Of a stretch of 64,000 nucleotides of DNA, positions 26,268 to 33,849 are shown one piece after another. The translations under genes were made by a program, and so were the position numbers. Where the stretch lies: positions 173,663 to 237,662 of the forward strand of contig NZ_JABFOE010000005.1 in assembly GCF_013116745.1 (NCBI RefSeq), written 5' to 3'. The DNA is from Arthrobacter sp. 260 (GTDB lineage: Bacteria > Actinomycetota > Actinomycetes > Actinomycetales > Micrococcaceae). Below the pieces are notes generated by a model that was not told where the DNA came from, made no database searches, and saw only the letters and a program-made list of their open reading frames with translations. Position 1 is the stretch's first letter; each line of letters begins with the position of its first letter.

Positions 26268-26654
26268 CTAGCCTACCTGCTGTGAGTACTCCGTTGAACT
26301 CAGAAGTTCATCCACAGCCGAGGGATCGGTGACCTTGATTTCGAGGAGCCATCCTTCCCCGTACGGATCGGAGTTGATCAACGCCGGGTTGTCCTCGAGG
26401 GCCTCGTTGCGTGCCACCACTTCACCGGTGACGGGGGCGTAAATGTCGCTGACGCTCTTGGTCGACTCGACCTCACCCACCACATCGGCGGCGGTAACGG
26501 GTGACCCGGCCTCGGGCATCTGGACGTACACCACATCACCGAGGGCATCCTGGGCGAAGTCGGTAATCCCAACGCGGACCACACCGTCGTTGCTGGGCGT
26601 AGTCACCCACTCGTGGTCGGAGGTGTACTGAAGATTCTCTGGAACGTTGCTCAT
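26268..26654 (-). CDS. gcvH: Glycine cleavage system H protein
   Basis: A 128-aa lipoyl carrier shuttling the aminomethyl group between the P and T proteins of glycine cleavage. YTSDHEWV opens the domain and VESTKSVSDIYAPVTGEV carries the lipoylated Lys. ATG 26654 has GAAAGG upstream; an in-frame ATG at 26726 lacks a site. It stands apart from gcvP/gcvT here, next to garA, as in M. tuberculosis Rv1826-Rv1827. A stand-alone H protein may also serve lipoate relay, but this is not shown. Confidence 0.93.
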   Translation of the reverse strand: MSNVPENLQYTSDHEWVTTPSNDGVVRVGITDFAQDALGDVVYVQMPEAGSPVTAADVVGEVESTKSVSDIYAPVTGEVVARNEALEDNPALINSDPYGEGWLLEIKVTDPSAVDELLSSTEYSQQVG

Positions 26655-26789
26655 GGGCGGCCTTTCGTCATACTCCGGTCGACTGGGCGCGACGTCCTGG
26701 GGATGCCACTGATCGAGTATAGGCATAGTGCCTGGTCAATGGGCAGGTGCGCACTACCCACTGACCGCCGAGTGAGGAAAGATCGAACC

Positions 26790-27836
26790 ATGACCGATCT
26801 GCCCTTCCCCCTCCAGCCCATGCTCGCCAAAGCCGTCAGCGAGGTGCCCGCGCCCGACACCGTGACCGGCGGCCTGTTGTACGAACCTAAATGGGATGGC
26901 TTCCGGGCCATCATCCACCGCGACGGCGACACCGTTGACATTGGCAGCCGCGGGTCCAAGATGCTCACCCGGTATTTCCCCGAACTGGTGGAGGCGCTGA
27001 AGGTTTCCCTTCCCGAGCGCTGCGTGGTGGACGGTGAGATTGTGGTGCGCACCGGATCCCCGGGCAATGAGCGACTGGACTGGGAGGCCCTGTCCCAGCG
27101 CATCCACCCCGCGGAGAGCCGGGTCCGCCTGCTCGCGGAGGAGACACCCGCCTCGTTTATCGCGTTCGATCTGGTGGCCGACGGTTCCGAGAACCTTCTC
27201 GACTCCCCCTTCTCCGAACGCCGCGCCGCACTGGAACGGATCGCGGGCGAGTTCACCGCACCCGTCCACCTGTCACAGACCACCGATGACGTGGAGCTCG
27301 CCCGCCGCTGGCTGGTTGAGTTCGAAGGTGCGGGGCTCGACGGTGTGGTCGCCAAGCCGCTCGCTGCCGGGTACGAGCCGGGAAAGCGCCGCATGCTCAA
27401 GATCAAGCACCACCGCAGTGCCGACGTCGTCGTCCTTGGCTACCGGGTGCACACCAGCGGTGCCGGTGTCGGTTCCCTGCTGCTGGGACTGTACGACGAC
27501 GGTGAGCTGCGCAACGTCGGCGGCGCTTCAGCGTTCACCAACAAGCGGCGGCTGGAGCTGGTGGAGGAACTGGAGCCCGACGTCGTGCGGGACGCCGACG
27601 GCGATGCGGTGCGTGGTGAGACCGACCGCAGCCGGTTCAGCGGGAGCAAGGATGTGTCGTTTGTGCGCCTGCACCCCCGCCGGGTAATAGAGGTCAGGTA
27701 TGACCAGATGGAGGGCTCACGGTTCCGGCACACCGCCCAGTTCTCGCGGTGGCGGCCGGACCGTGACCCGGAGTCGTGCACGTTCGAGCAGTTGGAGGTC
27801 CCGGTGGCGTACGACCTGAGCGAGGTCCTCGCCTAG
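26790..27836 (+). CDS. ligC: ATP-dependent DNA ligase (LigC-type)
   Basis: A 348-aa two-domain ATP-dependent ligase. The nucleotidyltransferase motif I is EPKWDGFR with the adenylated Lys near residue 34, followed by GSRGSKMLTR, VVDGEIVV (motif III) and GVVAKPL (motif IV). The C-terminal OB fold includes SADVVVLGYR, LLLGLYDDGEL and VEVRYDQ-like motif VI. The size matches stand-alone mycobacterial LigC rather than full LigD. ATG 26790 was taken over an upstream open frame because of the GAGGAAAGAT site. It lies tail to tail with a polymerase-domain gene. A role in break repair is inferred from this pairing. Confidence 0.9.
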   Translation: MTDLPFPLQPMLAKAVSEVPAPDTVTGGLLYEPKWDGFRAIIHRDGDTVDIGSRGSKMLTRYFPELVEALKVSLPERCVVDGEIVVRTGSPGNERLDWEALSQRIHPAESRVRLLAEETPASFIAFDLVADGSENLLDSPFSERRAALERIAGEFTAPVHLSQTTDDVELARRWLVEFEGAGLDGVVAKPLAAGYEPGKRRMLKIKHHRSADVVVLGYRVHTSGAGVGSLLLGLYDDGELRNVGGASAFTNKRRLELVEELEPDVVRDADGDAVRGETDRSRFSGSKDVSFVRLHPRRVIEVRYDQMEGSRFRHTAQFSRWRPDRDPESCTFEQLEVPVAYDLSEVLA

Positions 27837-27884
27837 GTTACGTGCGGTCTGCTTGCCCTATTTATCCTTCCTGGCCTCGGTGTC

Positions 27885-28907
27885 CTACTTATCCTTTTTG
27901 GCCCGGCTGGGCTGGACGCGGGACGGCTCCCCCGGCATCTTGGGATAGTCCGGCGGGAATGGGAGTTCGCCCAGTCCCGAGTCGAGGTCGCGCTGCCACC
28001 AGCCCAGCAGTTCATCGATGGAGCCCGGCTTGTCATGGAAACGGGCCCATGGATCGCCAATGGTCTTGAGCCGGTCCGGCACGGTGAGGACTGTGTAGTT
28101 GCGGGGGTCGGCGTTCTCCAGTTCCTCCCACTCGATCGGGCAGGACACCGGGGCATGGGCCAGGGCACGAGGACTGTAGGCGCCGGCAATGGTGCGGTCC
28201 CGGTTGGCCTGGTTGAAGTCGACGAACACTTTCTCTCCGCGTTCTTCCTTCCACCACGCCGTCGTGACGGCGTCGGGCATCCGGCGTTCCAGTTCACGGG
28301 CGGCAGCAATCACCGCGTGGCGTACGTCCAGGAACTCCCGCACCGGTTCGATCGGCGCGAACACGTGTAGCCCACGGTTGCCTGAGGTCTTGATGAACGC
28401 CTCGAGCCCGGCCTCCTGCAGTACCTTGCGCAGCTCGATCGCGGCGGGGATGGCGTCGTCAAAATCGGTGCCAGGCTGCGGGTCAAGGTCAATCCGCAGC
28501 TGGTCCGGGTTATCCGAGTTGTCCGCCCGCGACGGCCAGGGGTGAAAGACGATCGTGTTCATCTGGGCGGCCCAGACAGCGGCGGCCGGCTCGTCGATGA
28601 CGAGCTGGGGATGGGACCTGGCACTGGGATAGATCACCATCACCGACCGGATGTACTCGGGGGAACCCTTGGGCGGGTTCTTGGAGAAGAACTGCTCGCC
28701 CCCAATGCCGTCCTTGAACCGCTGCAGCGCCAGCGGACGGTCACCGTTGGCCGCGACGAAAGGCTCGCCCACCTCCACCAGGTATTTGGCCAGGTCCAGC
28801 TTCGTGATCCCAAGGTCGGGCCACAACACCCGGCTGGGACTCGAGATCCGCACATCACGGGTGCCATGGGGTCCGTCAACGGTCAGGACTGTCGCCTCAG
28901 ATGCCAT
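27885..28907 (-). CDS. LigD-type primase-polymerase domain protein
   Basis: A 340-aa stand-alone copy of the archaeo-eukaryotic primase/polymerase domain of bacterial NHEJ ligase LigD. It has LWPDLGITKLDLAKY near residue 30, KDGIGGEQFFSKNPP, the catalytic Asp pair in LRIDLDPQPGTDFDD, KTSGNRGLHVFAPI and AWWKEERGEKVFVDFNQ. Such proteins add ribonucleotides at break ends. The start at ATG 28907 is best supported by homology; the open frame continues to 29084. No Ku gene is in the window. It is convergent with the ligase gene, stops 48 bp apart, so the two are separate transcription units. Confidence 0.9.
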   Translation of the reverse strand: MASEATVLTVDGPHGTRDVRISSPSRVLWPDLGITKLDLAKYLVEVGEPFVAANGDRPLALQRFKDGIGGEQFFSKNPPKGSPEYIRSVMVIYPSARSHPQLVIDEPAAAVWAAQMNTIVFHPWPSRADNSDNPDQLRIDLDPQPGTDFDDAIPAAIELRKVLQEAGLEAFIKTSGNRGLHVFAPIEPVREFLDVRHAVIAAARELERRMPDAVTTAWWKEERGEKVFVDFNQANRDRTIAGAYSPRALAHAPVSCPIEWEELENADPRNYTVLTVPDRLKTIGDPWARFHDKPGSIDELLGWWQRDLDSGLGELPFPPDYPKMPGEPSRVQPSRAKKDK

Positions 28908-29206
28908 AGCTACAACATACTCCCGGGCCCGCTGGTTGTCCGGGAGGGAATCCCTTCCTTGCTCTGGTGAGCTGACGGTTCCCATGGATGGCAGTACCTG
29001 ATCAAATGCAGCGGAAAACATTCTTAAAACATTCGTCATTAGATTGATTACTGCCGTTACAGTGGGGGCATCACGCACATACATTTATGTGCGACGGTCT
29101 CTTATATTCGCTTCTTTCAACGCTGGGCCAGCCTTCTATCGGGAGTTTTTTCCAGGCGTGGAGTGGCAGAGAGTTCATGCTCATTAACGCACTACAGGAG
29201 CACATC
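28908..29206. other. Unusually AT-rich upstream region of the ice-binding locus
   Basis: About 300 bp between the divergent polymerase-domain gene and the first gene of the ice-binding locus. It holds a low-GC patch around 29015-29065 with two copies of AAAACATTC, an 8-bp inverted repeat at 29074-29093, and a T-run near 29150. No confident promoter could be fixed. The composition contrasts with the GC-rich neighbours. Confidence 0.5.
29074..29093. promoter_or_regulatory. Inverted repeat upstream of the SipW-type secreted protein
   Basis: CGCACATA (29074-29081) and TATGTGCG (29086-29093) are perfect complements around CATT, 113 bp before the start codon. It could be an operator or an RNA hairpin in the leader. 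Confidence 0.4.
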
Positions 29207-29689
29207 ATGACCAGAACAACCTCCCGCGGCAAAAAACGCATTTCGATCGTTATTGCATCGCTCTTTATTATCTTGGGTATTGGCGCAGCCTATGCCTACT
29301 GGACCTCCACGGGAACTGGGACGGGAACCGCTCAAACCGGCACCAGTGAAGCCTTGGAGATTACCTCGGAAGCTGCCGTCGGCACTATTGTTCCTGACGG
29401 TCCCGGCCAGACAATCGACTTCACCGTCACCAATCCCAGCGAAGGCTCGCTCTACCTCACAGGTGTCACTGTCGAAATGGCAACGGCCCCGGGAATGCCC
29501 TGGGTCCCGACCGGTGACTGCTCCATCGACGATTACACGGCCGCCATCACCACTGCACCGACCGCGGGCGACATTCCCAGCCTGGGCACCGTCGACAACG
29601 GTGTGGCAACAGTGACCCTCGAAAGCACCGGAGTCAACCAGGACGATTGCAAGGGACAGGAAGTACCCCTGCTCTTCACGGCTTCATAA
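29207..29689 (+). CDS. Secreted protein with SipW-type signal and two-cysteine domain
   Basis: A 160-aa exported protein. The N-terminus (residues 11-33) is a basic then hydrophobic signal ending AAYAYWTSTG, the AYW-type processing region seen in TasA/SipW-dependent and related actinobacterial proteins. The mature part is Thr/Gly-rich and predicted beta-strand, with CSIDDY near residue 104 and NQDDCKG near residue 148. The same two Cys motifs recur in the membrane protein at 32637, so the two share a domain. ATG 29207 follows AGGAGCACATC. It ends just before a strong hairpin and the ice-binding gene. Function is unknown; a cell-surface structural role is inferred. Confidence 0.75.
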   Translation: MTRTTSRGKKRISIVIASLFIILGIGAAYAYWTSTGTGTGTAQTGTSEALEITSEAAVGTIVPDGPGQTIDFTVTNPSEGSLYLTGVTVEMATAPGMPWVPTGDCSIDDYTAAITTAPTAGDIPSLGTVDNGVATVTLESTGVNQDDCKGQEVPLLFTAS

Positions 29690-29699
29690 CCACGAAACC

Positions 29700-29747
29700 A
29701 GGCTCCGTGCCTCACACCGCGCTTCTGCGGCATGAGGCACGGAGCCT
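29700..29747 (+). terminator. Long hairpin between the first and second genes of the ice-binding locus
   Basis: AGGCTCCGTGCCTCA (29700-29714) pairs perfectly with TGAGGCACGGAGCCT (29733-29747), and CCGC/GCGG pair inside the 18-nt loop. It starts 11 nt after the stop of the secreted protein. It has no strong T tract, so it may act as an attenuating or mRNA-stabilising hairpin rather than a full terminator. Confidence 0.65.
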
Positions 29748-29813
29748 GTGCCTTGATATCCGCCCCTCCCACCCGTAAGCGCGTCCGCGCCGAAGAGAAA
29801 CCCACCTCTGCTG

Positions 29814-32633
29814 ATGAGCATGCCCGCGAAGATCCACCTAGCACGTCACAAGGTTGGGATCCAGCGCGTCATCATCGGGATCATCGCCTCCATTTTGGCT
29901 GTTGCACTCACGGTTCCGCCGGGGTCCGCGTACTGGAGCAGCACAGGCACGCTATCGGCCACGACGGTTACCGGAACACTTGCTCCGCCCGAGGATGTTC
30001 AGGTGACGTCCGCGACGGCCGGCGAGGTTGACGTCGTCTGGTCCCGCGGCATCGGTCCACTCGACCCGACCGGCTACTACATCACCCGGGACAACGGTGG
30101 GGCAATCTCCCCCGCCTGCGGGAGTAACCCCGATCAGCTGATCACGGACACCCTGTGCACCGATACAGCGGTCCCCCCGGACGACTACACCTACACGGTG
30201 ACCGCAGCGTTCCAGACCTGGACGGCTGTCAGTACTCCCAGCGAACCGGTGACGGTCGCCGAACCCAGCCTGCTTGGCGCTGCAGCAAACTTCTCGATCC
30301 TCGCCGGGACCATGGTGACCAATACCGGCGCAACATCTGTTAGCGGCGACGTCGGGGTCAGCCCCGGAACTGCAATCGTCGGATTTGGCCCCGGAACAGC
30401 CGGCGGCGACCTTCATTCAAACGACGCCGCCGCTGTGGCCGCGCAGGTAGCCCTTGACTCAGCATTCACCGAGCTTGCCGGCAGGCCAGCCGATGCGGCA
30501 ATTGTCGACGACCTGGTCGGACAAGTCCTGACGGCCGGTACCTACAGCAGCATCGCCGCGTTGGCGTTGACCGGGAACGTCACCCTCGACGGCGAAGGGG
30601 ACCCGAACGCTGTCTTCATCTTCCAGGCGGGTGCGGCTTTCAATACCGCCGCAGGCGCCACAGTCACCCTGATTGACGGTGCGCAAGCCCACAATGTCTA
30701 CTGGGTAGTCACCGGCGCCGCCGGAACGGGCGCATCGTCGAACCTTGCCGGCACGATCCTCGCCCGCGGCGCCATCACCCTCGGCGCAGGGACCGCGCTC
30801 ATCGGCCGGGCACTGTCCCGTGACGCTGTCACCTTGGCCAGCAACTCCGTCCGCTTCACCGAGGCCTTGCCGCCCACTATCGCGATCGACGGCGGGCCCT
30901 CCACCAGCACCAGGGACATCTCCCCCACCATCACCGGAACCACCAACTCTGCCCCCGCCAGCCCCATCACCGTGACCATTGCAGGCCAAACCCTCACCAC
31001 CGTTGTAGGCGCCGGTGGAGTCTGGTCGGTCACCGCCGGCGACCTCGCCGCGGGCCAGTACTCCATCGTCGCCAAGGTCAGGGACAGCGCCGGCAACGGC
31101 AACAGCACTACCCAGACCCTTACCGTCGTCGTCAATCCGGCACCGATCGCCGTCGGTACCGCGAGCAGTTTCTCGGTGTTGGCTGCCACCAGTATCACCA
31201 ACACCGGGGCCACCGCCCTCAGTGGGGACCTCGGGATCAGCCCCTCGACCGCCGTCGCCGGCTTCCCTCCGGGCACCTATGGCGGCACCCTCCACGCCGG
31301 CAACCCGACAGCGGCCACCGCCCAAGCCGACCTTGCGACCGCTTACACCGACGCCGCCAACCGTGCACCGCACACGAATGTGGTCGGCGACCTCGGCGGG
31401 CAGACGTTCCGCGTCGGGATCCATCGCACCATTGGGGCCATGTCTCTCACCGGAACGGTGACTCTCGACGGCGAAGGTGACCCCAACGCCACCTTCATCT
31501 TCCAGGCCGGCGCCGCCTTCAACACCGCGGCAGGGGCCAGCGTCGCCCTCATCAACGGTGCGCAGGCCCACAATGTCTATTGGGTGGCGACGGGAGCCGC
31601 GGGTGCAGGAGCCACCTCCCACCTGTCCGGCACCATCCTTGCCCAGGGCGCCATTACCCTCGGCGCAGGCACCACCCTGATCGGTCAGGCACTCTCACTC
31701 GACGCGGTGACGCTGGCTGACAACACCGTGCGCTTTACCGAGGCGTTGCCGCCTTCCATTGCGATCGACGGTGGCCCCAGCATCACCACCACAGACACCA
31801 CTCCGACCGTTACCGGCACCACCAGTGCCGCCCCGACCAGTCCAGTTACCGTGACCATCGCCGATCAAACCCTCACCACCACCGTCGGTTCTGGCGGAGC
31901 GTGGGCGGTCACCGCTGCCGACCTGCCCGCGGGGCAGCACACCATTCTTGCCAAGGTCAAGGACAACTCCGGCAACGGCAACAGCGCCACCGCGACGGTC
32001 ACCGTCGTCGTCAATCCAGCGCCCATCAGCCTGGGAACCGCCAGCACCTTCTCCGTTCTGGCAGCCACCAGCATTACCAACACCGGCGCGACGATGCTCA
32101 GCGGCGATGTCGGGATCTCCCCCTCCACCGCCGTCGCCGGTTTCCCGCCCGGCACCTACGGCGGAGCCCTTCACGCTGGCGATCCGACGGCAGCCGCGGC
32201 CCAGGCCGACCTGCTGACCGCGCTCGACGACGCATCGAGCCGCGCGCCCCACACCATTGTCTCCGGTGACCTGGGAGGGCAAACCTTCCGGGTCGGAATC
32301 CACCGCACCATCGCAGCCATGGCCCTCACCGGAACCGTAACCCTCGACGGCGAGGGCGACCCCAACGCCACCTTCATCTTCCAGGCCGGCGCCGCCTTCA
32401 ACACCGCGGCGGGCGCCAGCGTGGTCCTCATTAACGGCGCGCAGGCACAGAACGTGTACTGGGTGGTGACCGGGGCTGCCGGAACCGGCGCCGGTTCCGG
32501 GCTCTCCGGCACCATTCTGGCCCAGGGAGGCATTACCCTCGGCGAGGGCACCACCCTTGCCGGCAGGGCACTTTCCCGAGACGCCGTTACGCTCTCTGGC
32601 AACACTGTCACCGGCGTGGATCCCGCGGAGTAG
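29814..32633 (+). CDS. Secreted triple-DUF3494 ice-binding family protein
   Basis: A 939-aa exported protein. A signal/membrane segment (about 17-41, ending SAYW) is followed by a fibronectin III-like region with Cys pairs (about 55-148). Three DUF3494 ice-binding domains lie at about 154-346, 446-641 and 739-934, separated by two Ig-like linkers of about 85-90 residues (353-442, 648-734; NSTTQTLTVVVNP-like ends). Each DUF3494 copy shows the beta-solenoid pattern: TNTGAT..SGD.G(V/I)SP, DGEGDPNA.FIFQAGAAFNTAAGA, YW(V/A).TGAAG and GTILA.GAITLG.GT. The family binds ice and inhibits recrystallisation. No LPXTG or C-terminal helix anchors it, so it is probably released or held by partners. The start is ATG 29814 with a weak ribosome site; ATG 29820 is possible. 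Confidence 0.93.
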   Translation: MSMPAKIHLARHKVGIQRVIIGIIASILAVALTVPPGSAYWSSTGTLSATTVTGTLAPPEDVQVTSATAGEVDVVWSRGIGPLDPTGYYITRDNGGAISPACGSNPDQLITDTLCTDTAVPPDDYTYTVTAAFQTWTAVSTPSEPVTVAEPSLLGAAANFSILAGTMVTNTGATSVSGDVGVSPGTAIVGFGPGTAGGDLHSNDAAAVAAQVALDSAFTELAGRPADAAIVDDLVGQVLTAGTYSSIAALALTGNVTLDGEGDPNAVFIFQAGAAFNTAAGATVTLIDGAQAHNVYWVVTGAAGTGASSNLAGTILARGAITLGAGTALIGRALSRDAVTLASNSVRFTEALPPTIAIDGGPSTSTRDISPTITGTTNSAPASPITVTIAGQTLTTVVGAGGVWSVTAGDLAAGQYSIVAKVRDSAGNGNSTTQTLTVVVNPAPIAVGTASSFSVLAATSITNTGATALSGDLGISPSTAVAGFPPGTYGGTLHAGNPTAATAQADLATAYTDAANRAPHTNVVGDLGGQTFRVGIHRTIGAMSLTGTVTLDGEGDPNATFIFQAGAAFNTAAGASVALINGAQAHNVYWVATGAAGAGATSHLSGTILAQGAITLGAGTTLIGQALSLDAVTLADNTVRFTEALPPSIAIDGGPSITTTDTTPTVTGTTSAAPTSPVTVTIADQTLTTTVGSGGAWAVTAADLPAGQHTILAKVKDNSGNGNSATATVTVVVNPAPISLGTASTFSVLAATSITNTGATMLSGDVGISPSTAVAGFPPGTYGGALHAGDPTAAAAQADLLTALDDASSRAPHTIVSGDLGGQTFRVGIHRTIAAMALTGTVTLDGEGDPNATFIFQAGAAFNTAAGASVVLINGAQAQNVYWVVTGAAGTGAGSGLSGTILAQGGITLGEGTTLAGRALSRDAVTLSGNTVTGVDPAE
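31149..32633 (+). repeat. Internal 293-codon duplication in the ice-binding gene
   Basis: The second and third DUF3494 domains with their linkers repeat at a period of 879 bp. A 53-nt block is identical between 31479-31531 and 32358-32410, including silent positions. The first domain is more diverged at both protein and DNA level. This points to a recent tandem duplication or ongoing gene conversion between the last two units. Confidence 0.8.
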
Positions 32634-32636
32634 ACG

Positions 32637-33209
32637 ATGACCTGCGATGCAGTGCCGGATTTCGGACCCCTCGCAGGGTACGGACTATTGGTCGTGGTGG
32701 GTCTGATGTTTCTGGCCACCGTGGTGGCGTTGTGGTTCAGAAGGACGGGCACGGTCGGGATTGGTGCGCGGGTGTATGTTCCCTTGGGGTTGGTGGCCGT
32801 GCTCGCTGGCTTCCTGGTCTCTCCCCCACACGTGGCGCCCGAAAAATGTGTTGCCGCTGATAACTCGCTGACCATGACCCAGTCTGCTGCGCCGATGGTG
32901 GTGGGTCCCGGGTTCATCCCTGCCGCTATCGCCGGGCAGGTCACCTACGACGGGGTCGATGAAACGTTCATCACGTCGATCGAGGTCTCCCTGAGTTCCG
33001 TCACACCAGCCAAGGATGCGGGGCCCGGGACGTGCAACATCACCGACTATCTGGTGTTGAACAACTCGATGGCGGTCGGCTCGATGCTGCATCCCGGGGA
33101 TAGCGCCTCTTTCGCCGGTGCATCGCTCGGCTTCAACGACAAGCCGAGCAATCAGGACGCCTGCGAGGGGGCAACTGTGCACCTGAGATACTCGGTGACA
33201 TCCCAGTAG
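32637..33209 (+). CDS. Membrane-anchored protein sharing the two-cysteine domain
   Basis: A 190-aa protein with two N-terminal membrane helices (about 13-33 and 46-63) and an outer domain (about 75-190). That domain contains CNITDY near residue 136 and NQDACEG near residue 173, matching CSIDDY and NQDDCKG of the SipW-type protein at 29207, together with similar strand spacing. It starts 4 nt after the stop of the ice-binding gene (GGAG upstream), so it is co-expressed. It may anchor or assemble the secreted partners; this is inference, and I do not recognise a named family. Confidence 0.75.
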   Translation: MTCDAVPDFGPLAGYGLLVVVGLMFLATVVALWFRRTGTVGIGARVYVPLGLVAVLAGFLVSPPHVAPEKCVAADNSLTMTQSAAPMVVGPGFIPAAIAGQVTYDGVDETFITSIEVSLSSVTPAKDAGPGTCNITDYLVLNNSMAVGSMLHPGDSASFAGASLGFNDKPSNQDACEGATVHLRYSVTSQ

Positions 33210-33280
33210 GACGCCGACGTTGAAAGGGCCCGGAGCAGGGCTCAGGCTGCACGGCAGTCTTGGGCCCTATGCTGTGCTCT

Positions 33281-33466
33281 ATGGATACGTTCGTGGTCGC
33301 TGCCATCGCGGTGATGGTGGTGGGTCTGGTGTTCAACGTGGTCGCCCTCCGAGCGAACCCCGACCGGGGTCCTGAGGAACGCAAAGCCTTCGCCATTCCG
33401 ATGATGCTCGCCTCGGCCTGTTACCTCGCGGGTGCAAGCTACCTCGGCATTGCGATCCTTATCTAG
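33281..33466 (+). CDS. Small two-helix membrane protein
   Basis: A 61-aa protein of unknown function. Two hydrophobic helices (residues about 4-22 and 38-58) flank a charged loop (RANPDRGPEERKAF). I start at ATG 33281; a TTG at 33260 and an ATG at 33269 are alternatives, and none has a clear ribosome site. It is the last + strand gene before the tRNA region. Its membership in the ice-binding locus is by proximity only (about 70 bp from the previous stop). Confidence 0.5.
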   Translation: MDTFVVAAIAVMVVGLVFNVVALRANPDRGPEERKAFAIPMMLASACYLAGASYLGIAILI

Positions 33467-33515
33467 GGCCGGAGGTCACACCTGGGACCGCTCCGGCTCG
33501 TAGTGCACCGAGCAC

Positions 33516-33561
33516 GAAAAAGCCCGCCAATCCCGACCCTGAGGTCTGGATTGACGGGCTT
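33516..33561 (-). terminator. Rho-independent terminator of tRNA-Pro
   Basis: On the minus strand a 14-bp stem (arms 33520-33533 and 33548-33561, one mismatch) is followed directly by TTTTTC, a classic terminator. It lies 8 bp beyond the tRNA 3' end. Confidence 0.85.
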
Positions 33562-33568
33562 CTATCTG

Positions 33569-33642
<74 letters not shown>

Positions 33643-33748
33643 ATTCGCCAGCCGATAACGGCTGAACCACCTGAAGAATCCTATCGCATACCGAGGCCCT
33701 GAACGAACCGGGGCCGTACGTGGATCTCCATCCCGCAGAGCTGTGCAT

Positions 33749-33834
33749 CTTTCCCCAGGTACTGGCGGCGTCGACGTCGGACAGTCGGCGTGTTTGCGGC
33801 GACACGCGGTCGTGGGTCTAGTACCTGGGGAAAG
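33749..33834. repeat. 15-bp inverted repeat with 56-bp interior, between der and tRNA-Pro
   Basis: CTTTCCCCAGGTACT (33749-33763) and AGTACCTGGGGAAAG (33820-33834) are exact complements. The interior is very CG-rich and contains a further GCGTGT/ACACGC pair. A 6-bp palindrome CAGCCG-ATAA-CGGCTG lies nearby at 33649-33664. No gene was found in 33643-33849. It may end der transcription, or it may be a small repetitive element. Confidence 0.7.
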
Positions 33835-33849
33835 TTGTACGCAAGCGGA

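Noticed and set aside
30459..31622. Long open frame of 387 codons opposite the ice-binding gene, and similar long frames opposite pyc
   Set aside because: GC-rich codon structure of the real gene opens the antisense frame; composition is low-complexity Gly/Val/Asp and no family motif appears.
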